Assembly (NCBI GenBank): GCA_023053575.1
Contig: JAKZAP010000010.1
Location: forward strand, 19,900,628 to 19,964,627
Reading direction: 5' to 3'
DNA length: 64,000 nucleotides
Source: Branchinecta lynchi
Lineage: Eukaryota; Arthropoda; Branchiopoda; Anostraca; Branchinectidae
In this document: positions 53,193 through 61,446 of the stretch, in pieces
Layout of the letters: the number at the start of each line of letters is the position of its first letter
Position numbering within the stretch: position 1 is the stretch's first letter
The notes under the pieces: generated by a model
The model's database searches: none
The model's input: the letters and a program-made list of their open reading frames with translations, nothing else
Told to the model about the DNA's origin: nothing
Translations under genes and position numbers: made by a program

Positions 53193-53936
53193 TTATTTCT
53201 TTAGTTTAGTTTTCATGAAGTCTTCTGTTTTCTTAACAAAATCTTGATCAACAGGTTTTTTGCTCTAAAAGCCTTTTTAAAATGTTTACGACTGCTCTTT
53301 CAATACCCATTGATATGCAGATTTTGGTCCCAAATCATTTGAACCAATAAAACTGCTCAATTTTTGTTGGTTTTCGAGCTTTTTGTCAATACTTTTCCTA
53401 AGGTCAAGAAGCTTTTTGTCAATACTTTTGCTAAGGTCGCCAATCTTCGTTTCAATACTTTTGGCTAAGGGCTTGTTGGTTTTCGAGCTTTTTGTCAAAA
53501 TCTAAAAGATACGTAGTTAAACGTTCCTAAATTAACAGCATCATGTTTGTTTCTAGGATCTTGAACATTTGTGATAACTTTATTCCCAGCATCAAGTTCT
53601 TTATCAGTAACCTGAATTGTTTGTTTTACAAATAATCCTTTATCTTTGATCCTTACCATTGCATTGTCAGGAGAATCATCTACCAAGGTTAATCTGTTAA
53701 TATCTTCGCTAAAATATTGATTGGCTTGCACTTGTTCTGCAGTTATTTGTTCTTTTAAACTGATTCAAAATAATAGTCATCAACCTTAAGCTAATCGCAT
53801 CCTGATCTGCTTTGGCATCACCTGTAAATTAACAATTCGCCTATCCTGTAGGTTAATGTTACCGTTTTTCGTCAGTAACTACCTTTGCATTCGATTCGTT
53901 ACTAACCTTTTTTCCGACACTACCAAATTTATTCAT
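53193..53936 (-). pseudogene. Fibre-like protein, frameshifted left-arm copy
   Basis: Inverse copy of 59562-60296. Fragments at 53731-53495 and 53498-53286 retain the NVQDPRNKHDAVNLG motif and the SIDKKL repeats. Extra bases in homopolymers (for example near 53273, 53310, 53328) separate them. Confidence 0.85.
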
Positions 53937-53952
53937 TTATTATAGAAATAAA

Positions 53953-54636
53953 TTATCCGGTAAATTTTTCAAAGTTTTTCCTGTACTTAAGGGTTTTATC
54001 TTTTATTTTTAAATCTATGAAGAAAAAACCGTAGCCCTTGGTTGCAGTCCTCGAATTGTTTGAGAAATTTTTCATCGTCCTATACTAGATACATGGCTTT
54101 GTCTTATTAATTTTACTCTCTTTGGATTAGAACACTGAAAGAATGCAAAATAATTGCACTGGAGCCTTACCACCTTTGGCGTTTTATGATAGCTCTGTGA
54201 TAAATAAACAATCGAGGCATTTTTCTTTCTTCCTCTTATGAATAAAATCTTCTATTTTCTTCTGGTCTTTTTCAGTGACAAAATCGTCAAAAGATAATCA
54301 AGTTTTGGTACTCGGGGTCTAAGTCGTCAACATACGACAATATCATCAAGATTGTTACTTACTGTTAAGACTTTCGATTTGGCATTGTGACTCCAAAGTG
54401 GTTAAATTGGTTATAAGGTCTTGATATTTATCTTCTTCAAGATCTTTAGCATACAAGTATATTCGGTTGAAACAAAGATATTCATAAATTAAATTCAAAA
54501 GAAGGTTAGTTTTCCCTGTTCCAGAACTACCACAAATTAAGAGTCTAAATGGCCACTGAGGTGCAAGGTCGTGCTTATTCTGATAAGTGTTCTTTTCACT
54601 AAAATCATAGACTTTGATTGGAGCCTTTTCATTCAT
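53953..54636 (-). pseudogene. ATP: Packaging ATPase, frameshifted left-arm copy
   Basis: Starts like 58868 and keeps Walker A (GSSGTGKT). The frame is lost near 54355 and several times afterwards by one-base indels relative to the right copy. The Walker B and C-terminal parts are in other frames. Confidence 0.85.
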
Positions 54637-54663
54637 TTATTTAGGAAGAATTTTTCATTATAA

Positions 54664-54865
54664 GATTTACTTGAGTATTTTAAGTATATACTTGAAGTTT
54701 TGAAGTAGGTACTTGAATTTTTGAAGTAGGTACTTGAAGTTTTTAAGTAGGTACTTGAAGTTTTTAAGTAGGTACTTGAAGTTTTGAAGTAGGTACTTGA
54801 AGTTTTTAAGTAGGTACTTGAAGTTTTTAAGTAGGTACTTGAATTTTTTAAGTAGGTACTTGAAT
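54664..54865. repeat. Iteron array, left-arm copy
   Basis: Reverse complement of 58641-58836 with the same number and order of unit variants, including the AAGTATATACTT end unit. The identical order argues that the arms are one sequence seen twice. Confidence 0.85.
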
Positions 54866-57800
54866 TTAATGTTTATAACCTAAAGGTAAAGTGTGTATTT
54901 TATCGCTTGTTACTATCCTTTTATCATCCTTAGGATCTAACGCTTTTTTATTCTGTTCTTCTAGAAACATATTGTGTTTGTATGATCTTAAGTTATACTG
55001 GGTTATAGAAAAGGTTTTCCGTTTTACCAAACAGTACATCCTTATAGTTTTGAATCGTAATTTTATCTTTAACTATATTGGTTTTTATTCCTTTCAGTTT
55101 TTTGCTAGCTTTTGAAGGGTCTTGGTTGTCCTTTAAATAAGCATATACTTTTGATCGTAATCCAACAAACTCTGTCATAACCTGTCCACCTAATTCATCT
55201 TTCATCATTCCTATCACTTTCTTATTTACACTAGGAAACCCATATTGGATTATCTTTCGCATAATCAGATGTATCGAACCTCTCATTCAAATCCTGTTTG
55301 ATATCTTGATAAAAATCTTCAGTTCTAATATCATATATGAAAGAATCAGTGTCCATATAACACAAATCTATTTTATCTCCATATTTAGGCTTCATAATAA
55401 TCATAATGGAATTCATACATCAATAACTTGGATAGTTCCAATACAGCAAAGCCGATATACATTGGTTTGTCTAGTTTTATCTTTTCCTTCGACATTCTTG
55501 CCACTGAAAAGTTTTCACTGAATATTATTTCAGATTTAAAGTTGGGTTTCTTTATTATTTTTTCTCTTGTTGCATCATCCGTTATTATTTCCATATCCGC
55601 TCGCTTCCTTACGTTTTCCATAGTTTTTCCAAAGCAAGCATTATTCATAAGCTTAAAGAAATCCTTTTCAAAATCATTTGTACCTTTAGTTCTAAGTGCT
55701 GTGTTGTGGTCTATATATCCTTTTAAGTAAGCACTTTCAGTGAATCCTAGTATTCTGTGTACTCTTTTTCAATATCAAACCTTTTTGTAAATAGAATTCT
55801 AGATTCCTGTGGTGAACTACATAGTTGGTTTTATCTAATACTGTGGTACATAGCTTACCGTTAAAGTGTTCCGGTGCTAATGGTAAATCCTTGTGTAATT
55901 CATGTAGTTCTTTTGGATATTCTAAATCTACTTCATATATAGCACCTACATTCTGTAATTTCATTATCGAATTGATATGAGTTTTTTAGATGGTTGTAAT
56001 ACTCGAATGATTCGTATTCATTCCTTTCTTTCAAATCATCCGGTATGGAAATGAATTGGAAATCATTCGCTGGTAAATTCTGCGACATCGCCCACCCATA
56101 TAAATTATTAGCGTCTAAATACATTAAGTAAATTAGATGGTTTATGCTTATTATAATCACTTGTATATTTATTATTTGCTTTTGCGTATCTTTTTATACA
56201 TTGGGATACACCACCTCTTATTCCTTTTTCTATAAAGGTATACATGTCTTCCTTTGAGAATAACGGCAAGTCTACTTTTGAATGCTTTAAGAAAGAATCC
56301 CATGTCAACCCAGGAGCTGAGAAGTAATGAAGTGGATCCAAATCATAATTCCGTATACAAACGTTCCTGAAATTCTCCACAACGTCTGATAGAATTAACA
56401 CATCACTTTTTAGGTACAACTTGGTATAATCAAGTAATGTTTCACAGTTAAATTGCTTCCATATAGATACCGCTCTTTCATAATCACTTTTGTCAATAAC
56501 TTTCCCCGTCAACCTAGAATAAAAGCTTTCTATGGATGGTAACTTTGTACATTTCATTTTATCGAAACTGTCTACGAATTCATACGGATATACCCCTTTT
56601 TTAATTATTTCTTTGAATTCTTCATCGTTTTTGAAGCTGTTAGATGTGAATTTGAAATTCTGTCTTAGATGATTACAAGGTACTTTGGCAATCACATTTT
56701 GCTAAATTTGCTGATAGTTTGTCTAAAGATGAAGCCATAAATCTAATCGAATCTATAAAACCGCATCTCATATTTTATTTCCGTATCCGCTTTTGTAATA
56801 CTTATTGATTTCGAGAATGAGATGAAACTTTCTGCACTTTCAAAAATTCCGTTATCAGGTATCAATTCTCTAACAAATAAATGAGAATCATATTTTGATA
56901 AATTATGCATTACTACCGGAATATGCCTAGGAATCCTGTATTTCATATTACATTCAGCATGAGCAAATCCCCTATCTTCTCCTGTCATGTGATCGTGATC
57001 AAAGTGAGGATTTTCAGTAATTTCAGTTGTACAGATGTGACAAGTCTTATTCATTGGATTTTTCCATTTTTCGGTAATTTCTGCATTGGTATAAGTATGG
57101 TTTCTTTGTCTGCTTTCATATTTGTTTGCAATTTCTGTGGATACTTTTGTAACGGTTTTAACAAAATGTTCTGCAGCGTCTTCACCGAAATAGTCATAGT
57201 ATTTGTTCTGGTTTGTATCAAAGGAACAGCATACCTGAAACCCGTAAGCAAATGGTTTCTGTTTGGCCACTTTTATTGTTTTCTTCCCGTTTACCTGATT
57301 GTATTCTTCGTTATAAGACTCAAAGTCTGCTATTATGCAATAAGGTACTTTCATTTGTTTTGCAATGTTTTTATATTGTATACTTGAACCTTCAGGAGGC
57401 ATTATAATATCAGGATCTTCGCAATTATTTTTACTCTCATGTTTTTCATATTGTTCTTCTTTTGTAAAATGCCTTCCGCAAAAAGTGCAGAGGTATGTCT
57501 TTTTTTGTCTTGTAGATATTTGAGGACCAACTAATCTGCTCAGATCCTTTACCAGTACATAATGATTATCGAAATATAATAAATTAATAACATGTTTAGC
57601 TGTTTTGCCATTGATTGTACTTTTTAGTATATGACTTCTGATAATTTTCTCTTTTTCAATTTGAAATAAACAAATTTTAATGTTGTATCTATTTTCAAAT
57701 TTGTGTATATCTTTAGTATCCATTGGGAAGTTGGTAACCCCTTCGAAATCAAATTCGTTCTCATATTGTTTATATTTCGAAATTCTTTCCGGATGATCCT

Positions 57801-57942
57801 TAGCTGGATGTAGATTTGCTAAGATAGACCAAAGGAAACATTTCTGGTCGTTATTTTCAATATTCAAGCAAGCTCTTTTATTTTTTACGAAATCTGGCAG
57901 TATTTTAAACGTTCCTCCCATGTAAGATTCTATTCGTGTCAT
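54866..57942 (-). pseudogene. POLB: Protein-primed DNA polymerase B, frameshifted copy
   Basis: Family B polymerase of the Polinton/adenovirus protein-primed type. Fragments in order on the minus strand: 57942-56743 has KCFLWSILANLHPAKDHPER, a C2H2-like CTFCGRHF block, exonuclease motif I (IADFES), an HNH-like CHIC...HDHMTGEDRGF...HAECN segment and exonuclease II (HNLSKYDSHLF). 56695-56108 has exonuclease III (KSDVLILSDV) and LTWDSFLKHS. 56160-55933 has polymerase motif A (YLDANNLYGWAM). 55964-55737, 55648-55385 and 55416-54866 cover the palm to YMDTDSF (motif C) and the C-terminus. At least six frame breaks, several in homopolymers. The N-terminus is cut at the inversion junction. Confidence 0.85.
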
Positions 57943-57947
57943 CCTAT

Positions 57948-58638
57948 AATAATAAAGAAACCCAACTTTAAATCTGAAATAATATTCAGTGAAAACTTTT
58001 CAGTGGCAAGAATGTCGAAGGAAAAGATAAAACTAGACAAACCAATGTATATCGGCTTTGCTGTATTGGAACTATCCAAGTTATTGATGTATGAATTCCA
58101 TTATGATTATATGAAGCCTAAATATGGAGATAAAATAGATTTGTGTTATATGGACACTGATTCTTTCATATATGATATTAGAACTGAAGATTTTTATCAA
58201 GATATCAAACAGGATTTGAATGAGAGGTTCGATACATCTGATTATGCGAAAGATAATCCATATGGGTTTCCTAGTGTAAATAAGAAAGTGATAGGAATGA
58301 TGAAAGATGAATTAGGTGGACAGGTTATGACAGAGTTTGTTGGATTACGATCAAAAGTATATGCTTATTTAAAGGACAACCAAGACCCTTCAAAAGCTAG
58401 CAAAAAACTGAAAGGAATAAAAACCAATATAGTTAAAGATAAAATTACGATTCAAAACTATAAGGATGTACTGTTTGGTAAAACGGAAAACCTTTCTATA
58501 ACCCAGTATAACTTAAGATCATACAAACACAATATGTTTCTAGAAGAACAGAATAAAAAAGCGTTAGATCCTAAGGATGATAAAAGGATAGTAACAAGCG
58601 ATAAAATACACACTTTACCTTTAGGTTATAAACATTAA
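57948..58638 (+). pseudogene. POLB: DNA polymerase B, C-terminal fragment
   Basis: The open frame runs from the junction at 57948 to TAA at 58636-58638; the ATG at 58012 or the GTG at 58003 is internal. It keeps the catalytic motif C (YMDTDSF), the DNPYGFPSVNKKVIGMMKDE block and the C-terminus ending LGYKH. The exonuclease and motif A half is absent on this strand because the arm starts in mid-gene, so this copy cannot encode a working polymerase. The same residues are found, frameshifted, at 54866-55556. Confidence 0.88.
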
Positions 58639-58640
58639 AT

Positions 58641-58836
58641 TCAAGTACCTACTTAAAAAATTCAAGTACCTACTTAAAAACTTCAAGTACCTACTTAAAA
58701 ACTTCAAGTACCTACTTCAAAACTTCAAGTACCTACTTAAAAACTTCAAGTACCTACTTAAAAACTTCAAGTACCTACTTCAAAAATTCAAGTACCTACT
58801 TCAAAACTTCAAGTATATACTTAAAATACTCAAGTA
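58641..58836. repeat. 21-bp iteron array with AAGTA-CC-TACTT core
   Basis: Eight units contain AAGTACCTACTT, a 5-bp inverted repeat with CC in the middle, plus a ninth variant AAGTATATACTT. Spacing is a regular 21 bp with an AAAACTTC-type linker. It lies between the polymerase stop and the ATPase start; the left-arm copy is at 54664-54865. It could be a dimeric protein-binding array (replication or enhancer) or a transcription end region. Confidence 0.85.
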
Positions 58837-58867
58837 AATCTTATAATGAAAAATTCTTCCTAAATAA

Positions 58868-59545
58868 ATGAATGAAAAGGCTCCAATCAAAGTCTATGAT
58901 TTTAGTGAAAAGAACACTTATCAGAATAAGCACGACCTTGCACCTCAGTGGCCATTTAGACTCTTAATTTGTGGTAGTTCTGGAACAGGGAAAACTAACC
59001 TTCTTTTGAATTTAATTTATGAATATCTTTGTTTCAACCGAATATACTTGTATGCTAAAGATCTTGAAGAAGATAAATATCAAGACCTTATAACCAATTT
59101 AACCACTTTGGAGTCACAATGCAAATCGAAAGTCTTAACAGTAAGTAACAATCTTGATGATATTGTCGATGTTGACGACTTAGACCCCGAGTACCAAAAC
59201 TTGATTATCTTTGACGATTTTGTCACTGAAAAAGACCAGAAGAAAATAGAAGATTTATTCATAAGAGGAAGAAAGAAAAATGCCTCGATTGTTTATTTAT
59301 CACAGAGCTATCATAAAACGCCAAAGGTGGTAAGGCTCCAGTGCAATTATTTTGCATTCTTTCAGTGTTCTAATCCAAAAGAAGTAAAATTAATAAGACA
59401 AAGCCATGTATCTAGTATAGACGATGAAAAATTTCTCAAACAATTCGAGACTGCAACCAAGGGCTACGGTTTTTTCTTCATAGATTTAAAAATAAAAGAT
59501 AAAACCCTTAAGTACAGGAAAAACTTTGAAAAATTTACCGGATAA
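58868..59545 (+). CDS. ATP: Packaging ATPase (A32/FtsK-HerA type)
   Basis: 225 residues, a typical length for Polinton ATPases. Walker A is GSSGTGKT at residues 36-43, Walker B is LIIFDDF at 112-118 with Asp116-Asp117, and SIVYLSQSYHKTPKVVR follows as the sensor-like region. Family knowledge: these ATPases of double-jelly-roll viruses pump DNA into the capsid. The start codon sits in CTAAATAAATG, directly on the TAAATG motif seen at most genes here. The frameshifted left copy is at 53953-54636. Confidence 0.88.
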   Translation: MNEKAPIKVYDFSEKNTYQNKHDLAPQWPFRLLICGSSGTGKTNLLLNLIYEYLCFNRIYLYAKDLEEDKYQDLITNLTTLESQCKSKVLTVSNNLDDIVDVDDLDPEYQNLIIFDDFVTEKDQKKIEDLFIRGRKKNASIVYLSQSYHKTPKVVRLQCNYFAFFQCSNPKEVKLIRQSHVSSIDDEKFLKQFETATKGYGFFFIDLKIKDKTLKYRKNFEKFTG

Positions 59546-59561
59546 TTTATTTCTATAATAA

Positions 59562-60296
59562 ATGAATAAATTTGGTAGTGTCGGAAAAAAGGTTAGTAAC
59601 GAATCGAATGCAAAGGTAGTTACTGACGAAAACGGTAACATTAACCTACAGGATAGGCGAATTGTTAATTTAGGTGATGCCAAAGCAGATCAGGATGCGA
59701 TTAGCTTAAGGTTGATGACTATTATTTTGAATCAGTTTAAAGAACAAATAACTGCAGAACAAGTGCAAGCCAATCAATATTTTAGCGAAGATATTAACAG
59801 ATTAACCTTGGTAGATGATTCTCCTGACAATGCAATGGTAAGGATCAAAGATAAAGGATTATTTGTAAAACAAACAATTCAGGTTACTGATAAAGAACTT
59901 GATGCTGGGAATAAAGTTATCACAAATGTTCAAGATCCTAGAAACAAACATGATGCTGTTAATTTAGGAACGTTAACTACGTATCTTTTAGATTTTGACA
60001 AAAAGCTCGAAAACCAACAAGCCCTTAGCCAAAGTATTGAAACGAAGATTGGCGACCTTAGCAAAAGTATTGACAAAAAGCTTCTTGACCTTAGGAAAAG
60101 TATTGACAAAAAGCTCGAAAACCAACAAAAATTGAGCAGTTTTATTGGTTCAAATGATTTGGACCAAAATCTGCATATCAATGGTATTGAAAGAGCAGTC
60201 GTAAACATTTTAAAAAGGCTTTTAGAGCAAAAACCTGTTGATCAAGATTTTGTTAAGAAAACAGAAGACTTCATGAAAACTAAACTAAAGAAATAA
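59562..60296 (+). CDS. Fibre-like coiled-coil protein
   Basis: 244 residues. Two related segments, RRIVNLGDAKADQDAISLR (about 32-50) and KVITNVQDPRNKHDAVNLG (about 116-134), resemble the 'NL.DP...DAV' repeats of tail-fibre and collar proteins in phages and Polintons. Residues about 142-190 form a coiled coil with tandem SIDKKL/KLENQQ repeats. The C-terminus is basic. A role as an attachment fibre or other virion surface protein is an inference from architecture. It starts in TAATAAATG, 14 bp after the ATPase stop. The left copy is at 53193-53936, frameshifted. Confidence 0.65.
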   Translation: MNKFGSVGKKVSNESNAKVVTDENGNINLQDRRIVNLGDAKADQDAISLRLMTIILNQFKEQITAEQVQANQYFSEDINRLTLVDDSPDNAMVRIKDKGLFVKQTIQVTDKELDAGNKVITNVQDPRNKHDAVNLGTLTTYLLDFDKKLENQQALSQSIETKIGDLSKSIDKKLLDLRKSIDKKLENQQKLSSFIGSNDLDQNLHINGIERAVVNILKRLLEQKPVDQDFVKKTEDFMKTKLKK

Positions 60297-60326
60297 AATT
60301 TATATGATAAATTTATTCCCTAATAA

Positions 60327-60893
60327 ATGGTTGAAACAATGGAGTATACAGTTTATTTGTCAAAGCTTCAGAAAGGAAAGCTGAAGAAATGTTTTGATGC
60401 TAAACAAAAATGTCAGATACGTGTTAGTCATAGTAGACAAAATGAACGAGAACCAGTTAAGTTACTTTTAAGTAAACGACAAATTGATAAAATTGAAACA
60501 TGTAAAATGAATAATAAGGGTTGTGACATAGATGTATCATACAAGCAGATGAGAGAAGCGATTCAAAAAGGTGGATTACTTCCATTTTTAATACCGCTAG
60601 CTGTAGCCCTTGGTAAGGCAGCTTTAACAAGCGGAGCTGCTGCTTTGGGTACATTCGCTGGTAAGAAATTGGTGGATAACATAACCAACACAGGTGGAGC
60701 GCTTACACTTCCTGGAACGCAAAAAGTTGTGGGTAATGGTGTACGGGGAAGACCTAAGAAAAAAACCGATGATGTCAACACAGGTGGAGCGCTTACACTC
60801 CCTGGAACACAAAAAGTTGTCGGTCATGGGGTACGTGGAAGGCCTAGGAAGTCAAAAAACGGGGACATCAAAAAAGAAGCAAAAGTAAAGTAG
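60327..60893 (+). CDS. pX-like virion core protein with internal duplication
   Basis: 188 residues. The N-terminal 70 are Lys/Cys-rich. Residues about 81-112 start GGLLPFLIPLAVALGKAAL, a hydrophobic glycine/alanine stretch like the adenovirus pX-type membrane-active segment found in Polinton core proteins. After it, a unit of about 29 residues beginning NTGGALTLPGTQKVVG occurs twice, each followed by VRGRP and lysines. A basic tail fits DNA condensation. It starts in TAATAAATG. Its 3' end overlaps the open protease frame (60848-60893) in the -1 direction, with a slippery heptamer at 60854-60860. Confidence 0.65.
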   Translation: MVETMEYTVYLSKLQKGKLKKCFDAKQKCQIRVSHSRQNEREPVKLLLSKRQIDKIETCKMNNKGCDIDVSYKQMREAIQKGGLLPFLIPLAVALGKAALTSGAAALGTFAGKKLVDNITNTGGALTLPGTQKVVGNGVRGRPKKKTDDVNTGGALTLPGTQKVVGHGVRGRPRKSKNGDIKKEAKVK

Positions 60894-61261
60894 GACCTCT
60901 AACTAATTTTGATATTATGGATGCATTAGGGAGTATACCACAGTTTCGAGGTGTTTTCTCTTTAGATACGCTACCCAAACATATAAACGATTCGGAATGT
61001 GGTGTAATCAACTATGACAAACGTGGAATGCCTGGAACACATTGGGTTGCGTATTGTAATCTACCTGAATACCCCCATGTAGAATTTTTTGATTCTTTCG
61101 GTATTCCCCCAGGAAAAGAAATAATTAAATATCTAAGAACTTCAAAGAAAAAAATAGCTTATGAAAATCTTGCTGTTCAAAATATAGATGAATTAAACTG
61201 TGGACTTCACTGTATTTCCTACATTAAGCGCAAAATGAAGATGGTAGCTTTTCGTTTATAA
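60848..61261 (+). CDS. PRO: Adenain-like cysteine protease
   Basis: The frame is open from 60848; the first ATG is at 60917, giving 114 residues. Numbering from that ATG, His42 (GTHWVAYCN), Asp59 (FFDSFG), Gln88 and Cys95 (LNCGLHC) form the catalytic set of adenain/Ulp1-type proteases, which mature the capsid in adenoviruses and Polintons. A GPLTNFDI segment just before the ATG (60893-60916, same frame) also looks like family sequence, so translation probably begins upstream. No ATG lies there and no TAATAAATG motif precedes 60917. I favour expression by -1 frameshifting from the pX-like ORF. The left copy is at 52241-52570, frameshifted. Confidence 0.8.
   Translation, partial: EVKKRGHQKRSKSKVGPLTNFDIMDALGSIPQFRGVFSLDTLPKHINDSECGVINYDKRGMPGTHWVAYCNLPEYPHVEFFDSFGIPPGKEIIKYLRTSKKKIAYENLAVQNIDELNCGLHCISYIKRKMKMVAFRL
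60854..60860 (+). promoter_or_regulatory. Candidate -1 frameshift site (A AAA AAC)
   Basis: The pX-like frame reads TCA AAA AAC here, so A AAA AAC has the exact phasing of a -1 slippery heptamer of the X XXY YYZ kind. It lies inside the 46-bp overlap (60848-60893) of the pX-like and protease frames. The left arm has the same six A. No downstream stem or pseudoknot was verified. Confidence 0.6.
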
Positions 61262-61278
61262 AAATTGTTTTCTAATAA

Positions 61279-61446
61279 ATGGAGATTTATTGTATGAAAT
61301 GTAAAAAGAGCACTGACACTGAATCAATGTTTAAGGCAGTGTCACAAAAAAATAATGTTCCAATGCTGAAAGGGAATTGTGTTATTTGCGGATCGAGGAA
61401 AAATCGCTTTTTAAAAAAAACCTCAACGCAGAAACAGATATTTTAA
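61279..61446 (+). CDS. Small zinc-ribbon protein
   Basis: 55 residues starting in TCTAATAAATG. Cys5-x2-Cys8 and Cys34-x2-Cys37 (CMKC and CVIC) are spaced like the short DUF5679-type zinc ribbons found in Polintons and giant viruses. The C-terminus is Lys-rich. It overlaps the open integrase frame (61356-61446) in the -1 direction. It may be a separate protein, or the N-terminal zinc domain of a frameshift fusion with the integrase. The left copy is at 52043-52209. Confidence 0.65.
   Translation: MEIYCMKCKKSTDTESMFKAVSQKNNVPMLKGNCVICGSRKNRFLKKTSTQKQIF

Larger units (their letters stand above)
51759..55556 (-). repeat. Left arm of inverted duplication
   Basis: Reverse complement of 57948-61739 over about 3.8 kb. 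By eye the differences are mostly one-base homopolymer length changes (for example an extra A/T near 52983 and extra G/C near 53310 and 53328), with very few substitutions. Every gene in it is frameshifted or truncated. Confidence 0.9.

Noticed and set aside
56905..57387. 160-codon ORF on the plus strand
   Set aside because: It lies antisense to the polymerase exonuclease region and has no similarity of its own.
51759..57947. Left-arm genes as an independently evolving pseudogenised Polinton
   Set aside because: Differences from the right arm are mainly one-base homopolymer indels and not substitutions, which points to sequence quality over decay.
58641..58836. CRISPR array
   Set aside because: The 21-bp units are contiguous with no unique spacers, and the context is an animal DNA element.
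61377..61379. TTG as integrase start codon
   Set aside because: TTG is not a normal eukaryotic start; the lack of an ATG is better explained by frameshifting or an error.
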